The notes under the pieces: generated by a model
Told to the model about the DNA's origin: nothing
Database searches by the model: none
Seen by the model: only the letters and a program-made list of their open reading frames with translations
Shown: one piece after another, positions 52,563 through 62,025 of the stretch
How positions within the stretch are numbered: position 1 is the first letter of the stretch
How the letters are laid out: the number at the start of each line of letters is the position of its first letter
Program-made: the position numbers and the translations under genes
Source of the DNA: Aquibacillus kalidii
GTDB taxonomy: Bacteria; Bacillota; Bacilli; Bacillales; Amphibacillaceae
Direction: 5' to 3'
NCBI RefSeq assembly: GCF_014280935.1
Contig: NZ_JACLZI010000006.1
Coordinates: 20,722 to 84,721 of the forward strand
DNA length: 64,000 nt

Positions 52563-55500
52563 TTAAGCTTGTTGTTTTTTTCTAAATTTAGAAATTACTT
52601 CATAAACAATTGGAACGATGACTAGTGTTAGAATGGTAGAACTTGTTAAACCACCTATTACCGTAACACCAAGCCCTTTAGAGATTAATCCGCCGCCTTC
52701 TGCTCCTATGGCAAGTGGGATTAATGCTCCAACTGTTGCGATTGCTGTCATTAGAATCGGGCGTAAACGTGTTGCGCCAGCTTCAAGTAAGGCATCACGA
52801 GTAGATAAGCCTTCTTTTTCCATGTGCAGTACACGGTCAATTAATACAATGGCATTTGTTACTACAATACCGATAAGCATTAAAGCCCCGATCATTGCAG
52901 AAACGCTTAATGGCTCATTTGCTATCCATAGAGCGACTAATCCACCAATAATGGTAAATGGTAGCGAGAATAGGATAGCAAAAGGTGCTAATCCCCCACC
53001 GAAAGTTACTACTAACACAAAGTAAACAATCGCAATCGCTGCCAGCATAGCTAATCCTAGTTGTGTAAACGATTCTTTAATTTGTTCCGTTACACCACCA
53101 AATTCTGTTGTTACACCATTAAGGTCTAAATCATTTATTTCATTTTCCACTTCTGTCGATATGGCAGCGACATCGTTGCTTAGTACATCTGCAGAAATGG
53201 ACGCATACATTTTCCCGTCACGACGTGTAATAGTGTCAGGTGATTTACCTTCTTCAACATCCATCACATCGGATACCTTAACAGAAGTTCCAAGTGGAGT
53301 TTGAATAATGGTGTTTTTCACATCGTCAATACTGTCGTAAGACTTTTCTTCTACTTCCACATAAACGTTAATATCTTCACCGTCATGCTTTACAGTAGTT
53401 AAGATAGGTGTATCGCCTGTGCTGCTAAGACTCATTCCAATCTGAGCTGATGTTAAGCCGTATTGACTCAATTTTTCTTGATTAGCAACAAGGGTATATT
53501 GATCATATGCTTCAGACAGGCTTGATTCAATTTTATCAAGATCCTCTTTTTCCTTCATAACAGGAATAATTTTATCAACAGCAGTTTGAATTTCTTCAAT
53601 TGAGTCACCATAGACAAATAATTCTAGACTACTACCGCCAGTACTAGCAATTTCAATGGTACCCCAATCACCTTTTTCAGTATCTTGATTTAATTGATCA
53701 ATAAGATTAGAGCTTTCCTCACTGAAGTTTTCAAAATCACTATCATATTCAACGAAGAACAATGCTGAGTTATCGCCACCCATGCCCATCATAGACATAG
53801 AGCCACCGCTACTCCCGATAGAATACTGATACGTTGTAACACCATCACGGCTGCTTAGTATATCCTCTGCACTACTAGCAATCTTTTCTACTTCTTCTTG
53901 TGTTTGTCCTGGCTCTGGACTATAAGTTGCCATCACCATTTTTTGTTCATCTTGAGGCAAGAAACTTACTCCAATAATAGGTACTAAAAATAGACTAGCA
54001 ACTAAAACGACTGTAGCACTACCAAAAGTAATCCACTTATGATTTAGTGCCCATTCTAATATACCTTTATAGAAGTTTGCGAGCTTACTAGGTTTTTCTT
54101 CATGTGTAACTTTTGCTACATTGCCTTTCCCGTCTAATGACTTCTTAAATAAAGAGTGGGCAAGCATTGGAACAATCGTAACAGCTACTAATAAAGAAGC
54201 TAGTAGAGCAAATACTACTGCTAATGCAAACGGCAAGAACATTTCCCCGACTTGCCCGCTTACTAATCCTAAGGGTAGGAATACAGCTATTGTAACAATA
54301 GTAGATGAACAGATAGGAATAAACATCTCTCTGGTAGCTTCCCGTATTAGGTCTTTTCCTTTTAGCGTTTCACCTGCTAATGCCATTCTTCGGTAGATAT
54401 TTTCAATGACAACAATGGAGTCATCAATAACCCGCCCGATGGCAACTGTTAAGGCACCCAACGTCATAATATTTAATGTGATATCCAATTGTTGTAATAC
54501 TAATATTGCCATTAATAAAGATAAAGGAATGGAAATAATAGATATTACTGTCGTTTTAACACTTCTTAAGAAGAGCAAAATGATGATAACGGCAAACAAC
54601 GCTCCAAAGAGTGCTTTATTTAGCATGGTACTTACTGATTCTTCAATAGGCTTTCCTTGGTCAAAAGTTGAAGTTACGGTTACTCCTAAATTATCTTCAA
54701 ATTGAGTAATTTCATCTTTCACAGCATTTACAACATTTACGGTATTCGCTTCTTGTGCCTTTACAATCTGAATACCAATAGATTGTTCACCATTCGTTCT
54801 AGAAATCGATTCTGACTCACTAACAACCTCAATACTAGCAAGCTCTTGTAAAGCTATAGTAGGTAGTTGAATAGAAGCTACAGCTTGCTGATTAGACTGG
54901 GGTGCTGTTTGATTCGCTTCAGGTTGCTCAGCATTAGTTGGATTAGTCTGTCCTTGTTGAGCAGATTGTGGTGTAAATGGTATTTGTATATTTTTAAAGT
55001 CGTCCACTGTTGCAACATTACCATCTATTACTAAGTTTTTCACTTCACCGTTAAAATTAGTTAATCCTAATGGAAAGGATAAGTTAGACCCCTGTATGAC
55101 TTGTTTTACAGTGTCTTCCGTTAAACCATATTGTTTCAGCGCATCTTGATCAAATTTCATACTAACTTCTTGAACCTGTTGTCCAGAAACTTGAACATCT
55201 GCAACGCCTTCAATCCCCTCAAGAACAGGCAAAACGTCATCTTCTACAGTAGTTGTTAATTCTTCAAGTGTAAGGTCAGGATTACTAATACTTAACGCCA
55301 TCACTGGAAAAGCGTTTAAGCTAAGGCGAGACACTTGAGGGTCATTAGCACCATCCGGTAAAGCTATATTTGATAGTGCATCTTCTACTTCTTCCGCTGC
55401 TTGGTCCATATCTTTGTCAAAATCGAATTCGATTTGAACAGAAGATGCATTGGCTAGGGAAGAAGAAGTGACCATTTTAACTCCACTTAAGTTTTGAAGC

Positions 55501-55712
55501 TTTTGTTCAATTGGCTCCGTTAACTCACTTGCAACTTCACCGGGTGCTGCACCTGGATAAGTAGTGATGACCGATACGTTCGGTAAGGTTATATCAGGCA
55601 TTGTTTCTTGTTTCATATTAAGTCCTGCGTATAACCCTGCAGCTGTTACCATAATGGTAAGTATCCATATGGCAAACTTATTGTTGAGAGAAAAATTAAT
55701 TATCTTCTTCAC
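52563..55712 (-). CDS. swrC: RND-family efflux pump, SwrC/YerP type
   Basis: A proton-driven exporter of the AcrB/HAE-RND superfamily. About 1050 residues, with the usual twelve membrane segments and two large external loops. Typical motifs: PDITLPNVSVITTYPGAAPGE near the N-terminus, GRVIDDSIVVIENIYRR in TM4 with the proton-relay aspartates, and FLPQDEQKMVMATYSPEPGQT. A low-complexity Q/N/P-rich stretch (~265-300) lies in the first loop. In B. subtilis SwrC (YerP) exports surfactin and other toxic amphiphiles. GTG 55712 is preferred, with AGGAGG about ten bases upstream. It is divergent from a TetR gene. Confidence 0.92.
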   Translation of the reverse strand: MKKIINFSLNNKFAIWILTIMVTAAGLYAGLNMKQETMPDITLPNVSVITTYPGAAPGEVASELTEPIEQKLQNLSGVKMVTSSSLANASSVQIEFDFDKDMDQAAEEVEDALSNIALPDGANDPQVSRLSLNAFPVMALSISNPDLTLEELTTTVEDDVLPVLEGIEGVADVQVSGQQVQEVSMKFDQDALKQYGLTEDTVKQVIQGSNLSFPLGLTNFNGEVKNLVIDGNVATVDDFKNIQIPFTPQSAQQGQTNPTNAEQPEANQTAPQSNQQAVASIQLPTIALQELASIEVVSESESISRTNGEQSIGIQIVKAQEANTVNVVNAVKDEITQFEDNLGVTVTSTFDQGKPIEESVSTMLNKALFGALFAVIIILLFLRSVKTTVISIISIPLSLLMAILVLQQLDITLNIMTLGALTVAIGRVIDDSIVVIENIYRRMALAGETLKGKDLIREATREMFIPICSSTIVTIAVFLPLGLVSGQVGEMFLPFALAVVFALLASLLVAVTIVPMLAHSLFKKSLDGKGNVAKVTHEEKPSKLANFYKGILEWALNHKWITFGSATVVLVASLFLVPIIGVSFLPQDEQKMVMATYSPEPGQTQEEVEKIASSAEDILSSRDGVTTYQYSIGSSGGSMSMMGMGGDNSALFFVEYDSDFENFSEESSNLIDQLNQDTEKGDWGTIEIASTGGSSLELFVYGDSIEEIQTAVDKIIPVMKEKEDLDKIESSLSEAYDQYTLVANQEKLSQYGLTSAQIGMSLSSTGDTPILTTVKHDGEDINVYVEVEEKSYDSIDDVKNTIIQTPLGTSVKVSDVMDVEEGKSPDTITRRDGKMYASISADVLSNDVAAISTEVENEINDLDLNGVTTEFGGVTEQIKESFTQLGLAMLAAIAIVYFVLVVTFGGGLAPFAILFSLPFTIIGGLVALWIANEPLSVSAMIGALMLIGIVVTNAIVLIDRVLHMEKEGLSTRDALLEAGATRLRPILMTAIATVGALIPLAIGAEGGGLISKGLGVTVIGGLTSSTILTLVIVPIVYEVISKFRKKQQA

Positions 55713-55736
55713 TAATGACACTCCTCCTAATATTGT

Positions 55737-55750
55737 TGACTGACTAGTCA
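55737..55750. promoter_or_regulatory. TetR-type operator at the RND gene
   Basis: TGACTGACTAGTCA, a near-palindrome that shares the pattern TGACTGRYTRGTCA with the site at 55920. It lies in the leader of the RND gene, 25 bases before the GTG. Confidence 0.75.
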
Positions 55751-55919
55751 TTGCTTCGTATAATATAACTGATAAGTCAATTCGATGCAATCATTTAAGC
55801 ATTATCTTTTGGTTAAAATTAAGTAAAGTTAAAGCTCTTTCGCATGTTTAAAAGAATTAACGTTTTTAATTATTCCTGAAGTTTGCTATTCTTGATATAG
55901 TAATAAGTAGTATTTAAAG

Positions 55920-55933
55920 TGACTGGTTGGTCA
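55920..55933. promoter_or_regulatory. TetR-type operator at the tetR gene
   Basis: TGACTGGTTGGTCA, the second copy of TGACTGRYTRGTCA, 23 bases before the tetR start. It implies autoregulation. Confidence 0.75.
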
Positions 55934-55956
55934 TAATAGGTAAAGGTCGTGGAGTA

Positions 55957-56844
55957 ATGAATGAAAAGAAAGAGAAGATAATTACAACAGCAATAGATTT
56001 GTTTGCAGAAAAGGGTTTTCATACGACTTCGATCCAAGAAATTTCAGAGAAAAGTAATGTGTCAAAAGGAGCATTCTATTTACATTTTCACTCTAAAGAT
56101 GAATTATTACTAGAGATTTTTAAGTATTATTATGAGTTAATGAACACGAAGATTCGTGAAGCGGTTGATCCAAATCTTAAGCCAAAAGATAATTTTGTAA
56201 GACAAGTTCAAGTTCAAATTGAAGAGATAATGAAACATTCGAGCTTTATTATTACGCAGCTTAGAGAACAAGCGATTACACTTAATAAAGATTTGTTCGA
56301 TTTTATTCGTTTAAAGGAAATAGAAATGCAAAAGTGGTATGAAGATGAACTAATAGCTATTTATGGTCCTGAGGTTATGCCATACGTAATGGATATAATG
56401 ATTATGTATGAAGGGATAAAAAGTAGTTATTTACAGGTATTAATTCGCGAACAAATCACAGTCGATTTTAAAAAGCTATCAGAGTATACGGTTAACCGAT
56501 TGGACACTCTTGTCACACAACTCTTATCCGAACAAGAAATTCCAGTGGTTACGAAAAAAATGATGAAGGACACTTATTCCAACATTACTTCGCCACAAGC
56601 ACAAATCAGAAATGAAGTGACTGAAGATTTAGTTGAAATGGAGAAAATTTTGCGGGAACTTAGCTATAGTACAAGCAAAATGAATGAACTACAAGGTGTC
56701 ATTGATTTCTTACTAGCAGAAGTAAAAAAGGAAGAGCCGAAAAAGTTTGTTATTCAAGGTATGTTGGCTAACCTCAAAGGGATACCAGAGTTTGATAAGC
56801 ACCGAAAGTGGATTTCACAAAAGTTGGATGTAAGGTTATTATAG
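55957..56844 (+). CDS. TetR-family regulator of the RND pump
   Basis: A 295-residue TetR/AcrR regulator. The DNA-binding domain is at the N-terminus (IDLFAEKGFHTTSIQEISEKSNVSKGAFYLHFHSKDELL, read in parts over residues ~13-55). The ligand-binding part is longer than in most TetR proteins and has an extra helical tail (~200-295). ATG 55957 follows AAAGGT at nine bases. It is divergent from the pump, with a matched operator on each side, and corresponds to the yerO-yerP pairing of B. subtilis. Confidence 0.9.
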   Translation: MNEKKEKIITTAIDLFAEKGFHTTSIQEISEKSNVSKGAFYLHFHSKDELLLEIFKYYYELMNTKIREAVDPNLKPKDNFVRQVQVQIEEIMKHSSFIITQLREQAITLNKDLFDFIRLKEIEMQKWYEDELIAIYGPEVMPYVMDIMIMYEGIKSSYLQVLIREQITVDFKKLSEYTVNRLDTLVTQLLSEQEIPVVTKKMMKDTYSNITSPQAQIRNEVTEDLVEMEKILRELSYSTSKMNELQGVIDFLLAEVKKEEPKKFVIQGMLANLKGIPEFDKHRKWISQKLDVRLL

Positions 56845-56877
56845 TAGCAATGAGTAAAATTGAATATTCGTTTTAAC

Positions 56878-56941
56878 CTGTAAAGGGGAGTAGCTTTTAC
56901 AGTAAAGTCGTCATTACAGAGAATTAATTTCTCTCGGCTTT
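56878..56941 (+). other. Two hairpins between tetR and the second ftsH
   Basis: CTGTAAA (56878) pairs with TTTACAG (to 56902) around a GGGGAG loop. Next to it AAAGTCG pairs with CGGCTTT (56904-56941), enclosing AGAGAA with TTCTCT. No T run follows either, so they are not simple terminators. Confidence 0.5.
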
Positions 56942-56963
56942 ATTGGCAACTTTTATTGTTAGC

Positions 56964-57002
56964 AAGACCTTTACCTATTTTTAGTAGGTAGGGGTCTTTT
57001 TG
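56964..57002 (+). terminator. Terminator upstream of the second ftsH
   Basis: AAGACCTTTACCTA pairs with TAGGTAGGGGTCTT (two G-U pairs) around TTTTTAG, then five T's. It separates tetR from the ftsH-like gene. Confidence 0.85.
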
Positions 57003-57073
57003 TTATTAAAAATATAGTTACATGTATAAGACTGAACGATAAACCTAAAATTTCACAACAAGGAGAATAACAA

Positions 57074-58897
57074 ATGGATGTAAAAAAAAATCCTAAGAAA
57101 CCTTTGCTTTATTATTTAGCTATCGTTACTGTAATTGTTGTTATCTTGAATGCGTTTGTATTTCCACTTCTTTCACAGCAGAATATCCATGAAGTGGATT
57201 ATGGGACTTTTATGAAAGAAGTTGAATCTGGCAATGTAGAAACTGTCGAAATCAAAGAAAACCAGGTTGGATACACTCTGACCAATGATCCTGATTCTAA
57301 TAGTATCTATCTAACAGGACGAATGGAGGATCCTGATCTTGTAGATCGCTTGTATAAACAGAACATCGAGTTTACGAGAGTTATCCCAAAAGAGGCATCT
57401 CCGCTAATATCATTTTTACTGTCATGGGTATTACCGTTAATATTGTTTGTTGCAATTGGCCAGTATTTCATGCGCAAAATGCAAGGGAAACTTGGTAATG
57501 GGGCAAACGCAATGCAATTTGGAAAAAGTAAAGCAAAAGTATATGTGGAAGCACAAACAGGTAAGACATTTGAGGATGTTGCTGGCCAAGAGGAGGCCAA
57601 AGAAGCACTAGAAGAAATTGTTGATTTTCTAGATAATCCAAAAAAATATACAGAAATAGGGGCTAAGATCCCTAAAGGGGCTCTATTGGTTGGCCCTCCT
57701 GGTACTGGTAAGACATTGCTAGCCAAAGCGGTTGCTGGCGAATCGAAGGTACCTTTCTTCTCGATATCTGGATCAGAGTTTGTAGAGATGTTTGTCGGGA
57801 TGGGGGCTGCTAGAGTACGAGATTTATTTAAACAGGCGCAAGAAAAGGCACCTTGTATCGTCTTTATTGATGAAATTGATACAATTGGTAAAAGTCGTCA
57901 ATCAGGGGGGTTAAGCGGTAATGACGAAAGAGAACAAACGCTAAATCAGTTGCTTACGGAAATGGATGGATTTGATGCTGATAAAGGAGTGGTTATATTG
58001 GCTGCTTCAAACAGACCAGAAAGTCTTGATAAAGCCCTACTTCGTCCTGGTAGATTTGACCGTAGGATTCCTGTGGAGTTACCTGACCTAGTTGGTCGCG
58101 AAGCTATTTTAGATGTGCATGCAAAAAACGTGAAATTATCTGATGATATTGATTTTAATTTAATAGCAAGAGCTACATCGGGTGCTTCAGGAGCCGATTT
58201 AGCGAATATTATAAATGAAGCAGCACTAAGAGCTGTCAAATTAGGGAGAAAACAGATCAATCAAACTGATCTGGAAGAATCAGTAGAGGTGGTAATTGCA
58301 GGCTATCAAAGAAAGAATTCAGTTATTTCAATGAAAGATAAGCTAACTATTTCTTACCATGAGATAGGGCATGCATTAGTTGCTGCTAAGCAATCAGACT
58401 CGGCGCCAGTTCATAAAATCACCATAATACCAAGGACATCAGGTGCTTTGGGGTACACGATGCAAGTGGAACAAGGAGAACAAGTTTTGTTAAGTAAGGA
58501 ACAAGCGTTAGACAAAATTACTACTTATATGGGAGGGCGAGCAGCAGAGGAATTAATATTTAATCGGATAACATCTGGTGCAGCAAACGATATAGAACAA
58601 GCAACTAAGCTTGCTAGAGCGATGGTTACGAGATATGGGATGAGTGATGAGTTTGGTATGATGGCACTTGAAACAGTCAATAATCAGTATCTAGGTGGGG
58701 ATTCTTCCCTGTTAGTATCAGAGGGTACAGCGTCAAAAATAGACGACGAGGTTCTGACTATTATTAAAACAAGTTATCAAAAAGCCATGCAAATACTGAA
58801 CGAGAATAAAGAGAAATTACATGAGCTAACAAAATATCTTCTCGAAAAGGAGACGATTACAGGAGAAGAATTCATGAACCTTTTATTGGATAAATAG
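57074..58897 (+). CDS. Second FtsH-type membrane AAA protease
   Basis: A 607-residue ATP-dependent zinc metalloprotease. Two N-terminal membrane helices (~11-31 and ~108-130) enclose an external domain; the AAA domain has Walker A GPPGTGKT (~209), pore motif FVGMGAAR, Walker B IVFIDEID and the second region of homology RPGRFDRR; the protease domain has HEIGH (~437) and the third zinc ligand in [10 protein letters not shown]. All catalytic residues are intact. The housekeeping ftsH lies near tilS-hpt in Bacillus, so this is probably a paralogue. AAGGAGA precedes the ATG. It stands alone between tetR and yqhO. Confidence 0.9.
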   Translation: MDVKKNPKKPLLYYLAIVTVIVVILNAFVFPLLSQQNIHEVDYGTFMKEVESGNVETVEIKENQVGYTLTNDPDSNSIYLTGRMEDPDLVDRLYKQNIEFTRVIPKEASPLISFLLSWVLPLILFVAIGQYFMRKMQGKLGNGANAMQFGKSKAKVYVEAQTGKTFEDVAGQEEAKEALEEIVDFLDNPKKYTEIGAKIPKGALLVGPPGTGKTLLAKAVAGESKVPFFSISGSEFVEMFVGMGAARVRDLFKQAQEKAPCIVFIDEIDTIGKSRQSGGLSGNDEREQTLNQLLTEMDGFDADKGVVILAASNRPESLDKALLRPGRFDRRIPVELPDLVGREAILDVHAKNVKLSDDIDFNLIARATSGASGADLANIINEAALRAVKLGRKQINQTDLEESVEVVIAGYQRKNSVISMKDKLTISYHEIGHALVAAKQSDSAPVHKITIIPRTSGALGYTMQVEQGEQVLLSKEQALDKITTYMGGRAAEELIFNRITSGAANDIEQATKLARAMVTRYGMSDEFGMMALETVNNQYLGGDSSLLVSEGTASKIDDEVLTIIKTSYQKAMQILNENKEKLHELTKYLLEKETITGEEFMNLLLDK

Positions 58898-59008
58898 CGA
58901 TGTGGGATGAGTTACATCTTCACGTGACTGTGAAATTTGGTACATTAACTTAGTCCTGTCATGTATGAAAGGAAATTTGACAAGCTATTTTGATAATTAG
59001 TGTTCTAG

Positions 59009-59049
59009 CCATCTCCATTTCCTTCTATATATAGAAAGAATGGAGATGG
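59009..59049 (+). promoter_or_regulatory. Hairpin that hides the yqhO ribosome binding site
   Basis: CCATCTCCATT at 59009-59019 pairs perfectly with AATGGAGATGG at 59039-59049; extra pairing of CTTCTAT with ATAGAAAG extends it. The right arm contains GGAG, eight bases before the ATG of yqhO. Confidence 0.7.
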
Positions 59050-59053
59050 TGCT

Positions 59054-59941
59054 ATGAAAATAGATGCAGTGTTTTCTGGTGGTGGGGTAAAAGCTTATGC
59101 CTTTCTTGGTGCTATCAAGGTATTAGAGGAAAAAGGGTATTCCTTTAATCGAGTAGCAGGTACATCTGCAGGTGCTGTAATGGCAGGGTTTATTGCTGCG
59201 GGTTACCGTGTTGATGAAATTATTGATGTTTTTGAAGAAATAGATTTAGAGAAGTTTTTAGATGAGCCATGGATTGGGAAATACCTCCCTTTTTTAAAAT
59301 GGTTAAAGTTATATTTCTCTTTAGGATTATATAAAGGAGAATTTATAGAACAATGGCTTTATGAAAAATTTGCGCAAAAAAATGTATATACCTTTAGTGA
59401 TCTCCCTGAAGATAGATTAAAAGTGGTTGCTTCTGATTTGACTATGGGTAGAATAGTCGTTTTCCCAGATGACTTAGAGCGTTTTTATGGGATTAACCCT
59501 GCTAACTTTCCGGTTTCTCGTGCTATACGGATGAGTGTATCTATTCCATATTTTTTTAAACCTGGAAAAATAAAAAACTACCTACACGGAAAAAGTATTC
59601 TTGTGGATGGAGGGTTATTAAGTAATTTTCCGGTTTGGGTATTTGATAATGAAAAAAACGTTAAAACAAGACCTTTACTTGGAATGCAACTGAGTGAGAA
59701 AATAGGTCGTCTTCCTGCATCAAATATTAAAAATGCGATAGATATGGTTCATGCGATAGTTACAACAATGAGAAAAGCGCATGATGCTAGATACATCTCC
59801 AAGAAGGATGCAGCAGACATTATGTTTCTTCCAGTGAAAAATGTAGATGCAACAAACTTTTCTTTAGATAAAGAATCAAAAAATAAACTTATCGACTTAG
59901 GAAAAAAACAAGCTATCGATTTTTTGAAGAAATGGCCTTAA
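59054..59941 (+). CDS. yqhO: Patatin-like phospholipase YqhO
   Basis: A cytoplasmic patatin-fold lipid acyl hydrolase. 295 residues. The oxyanion loop FSGGGVKAYAFLG (~8-20), nucleophile elbow GTSAG (~35-39) and the catalytic aspartate in LVDGGLLSNFPV (~190) form the Ser-Asp dyad. Substrate unknown. Position before yqhP matches YqhO. Its ribosome binding site lies inside an 11-bp hairpin, so translation may be controlled. Confidence 0.92.
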   Translation: MKIDAVFSGGGVKAYAFLGAIKVLEEKGYSFNRVAGTSAGAVMAGFIAAGYRVDEIIDVFEEIDLEKFLDEPWIGKYLPFLKWLKLYFSLGLYKGEFIEQWLYEKFAQKNVYTFSDLPEDRLKVVASDLTMGRIVVFPDDLERFYGINPANFPVSRAIRMSVSIPYFFKPGKIKNYLHGKSILVDGGLLSNFPVWVFDNEKNVKTRPLLGMQLSEKIGRLPASNIKNAIDMVHAIVTTMRKAHDARYISKKDAADIMFLPVKNVDATNFSLDKESKNKLIDLGKKQAIDFLKKWP

Positions 59942-59966
59942 GCGTTGAGTCGAAAAATAAAAACGT

Positions 59967-60001
59967 AAAAATCGAGCCTTTTAAAAAGAGGCTCGATTTT
60001 T
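59967..60001. terminator. Convergent terminator between yqhO and yqhP
   Basis: AAAAATCGAGCCT pairs with AGGCTCGATTTTT; the yqhP stop codon lies in the loop. Confidence 0.92.
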
Positions 60002-60364
60002 ACGTTTGTGTTTATTTCCTTCAATTACCCTTAAGTGTGTAGCACGTTCCCTTGTCGGTTTTCTGTTGTTTTTTAATGGTGAGGGTTGCTTAGTCATTTT
60101 ACTGAAGGATTTTTGACCAACCGAATCTTTTTTATATTTCATTTTAGACTGTTTGACTGCTTTTCTATATTTCTTCAATTCATTCGTATTTCGTTTACGA
60201 AGAACGAAATAATAGAGTGCTCCGTAGATAACTGCACCAATTGCTACCATTACTAGCAAGTTGATGATCAGGGAAGCCGTATTTGTTATTAGCTGGGTGG
60301 CAAATCCAAAAATAGCCAGGCCAATAAGCAAATAGATAAATAGGGATAGTTTATGCCGGAACAT
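59981..60364 (-). CDS. yqhP: SA1362-type membrane protein YqhP
   Basis: 127 residues: two membrane helices (~8-26 and ~33-53) followed by a strongly basic cytoplasmic tail (KKYRKAVKQSKMKYKKD and a lysine/arginine-rich end). Sequence layout and place beside yqhO match the SA1362/YqhP family, of unknown function. AGGAGG precedes the ATG on the minus strand. Confidence 0.85.
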   Translation of the reverse strand: MFRHKLSLFIYLLIGLAIFGFATQLITNTASLIINLLVMVAIGAVIYGALYYFVLRKRNTNELKKYRKAVKQSKMKYKKDSVGQKSFSKMTKQPSPLKNNRKPTRERATHLRVIEGNKHKRKNRASF

Positions 60365-60976
60365 TTAAAATCCTCCTTTCATTACTAAATCGCCTACATC
60401 TTATTACTTGTATCCCACTATAAATGTAACGTTAATGACTGTGATTTCATTTATGCATTAGTGGTGTAAGCGAATTAACTAATATATCTTTTTAACAAAT
60501 CAAAATCCCCAAGACCTACATATCTCCCCTTGCAGTGAAAAATATTTATAATGTAAACGATCAATTATAAGATATATAAAGATCGTTACTTTTATAAACA
60601 CTAAATATATAAGGACGGTGTAAGCTTGTAAATAGGAAGTTAATTAAAAGGTAACCTATTTAAATTCTTTCCTTACAATAGGAAAAATATTCAATAATAT
60701 TTGACTTTGTTACGAAAGATATATATGCCTATACCTATTAACTCGGTTAACAATAAAATGAGTTTATCCACTACCTACATATAGTTTTTTGTTACCTTTT
60801 ATTTTACTAGAAAATTCAGTTTAGCACTAGCAGATTAACTTGTTTCTTTTGTATTTGTTGATTTGTCAAGCAATTTAATTTATCGTTATGCAATTTTTAG
60901 TTGATTTCGATATAAGAGAAGTGTTGTGCATGGAACAAAGTAATTTTGGTCACTATATAGTTGGAGGTGTTATTTC
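60365..60976. other. Empty AT-rich gap between yqhP and yqhR
   Basis: 612 bases with no supported gene, RNA or strong hairpin. In B. subtilis yqhQ lies here; no remnant is recognisable. Confidence 0.55.
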
Positions 60977-61471
60977 ATGGTTAATGGAAAGTTGGAACAA
61001 AACAAACAACAGAAACCTGTTTCTTTATTAAGTAAAGCATTGATAACTGGGTTTATAGGAGGCGTATTTTGGAGTTTCATAGGTGCTATTGCATCTTATT
61101 TTAATTTTACTTCAGTATCTCCTGCTTCCTTTATCCTTCGATTTTGGTTACACACTGGATGGTCCGATGGGTGGTTAGGGCAATTAGTATCAATAGTAAT
61201 CATTGGTGTGCTCTCGACTATTCTTGCTCTAGTTTATTATGTGTTGTTAAAGAATACACAAGGAATCTGGCCTAGTGCCCTTTTTGGTGTTGCGCTTTGG
61301 TTTGTAGTTTTTTATTTATTGCAACCAATTTTTCCAAATGTAGAGCACATGACTAAGCTAACTAGTGACACAATTGTCACTACATTTTGCTTGTATTTAT
61401 TGTACGGCATTTTTATCGGCTATTCGATATCATATGAATATCAATCTAATCTCATTAGTGAAAATGTATAA
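60977..61471 (+). CDS. yqhR: YqhR family membrane protein
   Basis: 164 residues with four membrane helices (~22-45, ~70-92, ~98-116 and ~136-155). FWSFIGAIASYFNFTSVSPA and LRFWLHTGWSDGWLGQL are typical of the family. Function unknown. Position before aroQ matches YqhR. GGAGGTG lies eight bases before the ATG. Confidence 0.9.
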   Translation: MVNGKLEQNKQQKPVSLLSKALITGFIGGVFWSFIGAIASYFNFTSVSPASFILRFWLHTGWSDGWLGQLVSIVIIGVLSTILALVYYVLLKNTQGIWPSALFGVALWFVVFYLLQPIFPNVEHMTKLTSDTIVTTFCLYLLYGIFIGYSISYEYQSNLISENV

Positions 61472-61576
61472 ATAAACAAAAAATAGGCGTCAATTAGTCG
61501 TAAAAAACACAAACCTCTCCTAATTATGATAAACTGAAACAGTGAAATAAGTGAGTTTGAAATAAGGAGAGTAATT

Positions 61577-62011
61577 ATGAAGCAACTGTTGCTATTAAAT
61601 GGTCCAAACCTTAACCGTTTAGGGAAGAGAGAGCCGGGAATTTACGGTAGTCGAACTTTACAAGACATTGAGCAAACTGTTTCTGATCTAGTTCAAACAT
61701 ATGGGTATAAAATGGATGCTTTCCAATCGAATCATGAGGGAGAGCTCATCGATCGTATCCATGAAGCTGATGGAGTATATGAAGGGATTATTTTTAATCC
61801 CGGTGCCTATACACATACGAGCGTTGCGCTTAGAGATGCGATAAGTTCTATTGAAGTACCAGTAATAGAAGTGCATTTATCTAACGTTCATAGTCGAGAG
61901 GAATTCAGGCATACGTCCATGTTAGCTCCTGTGTGCAAAGGGCAAATAGTAGGTCTGGGTGATCAAGGATATAAATTAGCAGCACTTGCATTACTTCCTG
62001 AAAAAGTATAG
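61577..62011 (+). CDS. aroQ: 3-dehydroquinate dehydratase, type II
   Basis: Third step of the shikimate pathway. 144 residues, standard for the dodecameric type II enzyme. The motifs LLLNGPNLNRLGKREPGIYG (Tyr on the lid), FQSNHEGELIDRIHEA, IIFNPGAYTHTSVALRDA (catalytic His) and IEVHLSNVHSREEFRH are complete. AAGGAGA precedes the ATG. The yqhT gene follows after a short gap. Confidence 0.96.
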   Translation: MKQLLLLNGPNLNRLGKREPGIYGSRTLQDIEQTVSDLVQTYGYKMDAFQSNHEGELIDRIHEADGVYEGIIFNPGAYTHTSVALRDAISSIEVPVIEVHLSNVHSREEFRHTSMLAPVCKGQIVGLGDQGYKLAALALLPEKV

Positions 62012-62025
62012 AAAGGATGAAGATA

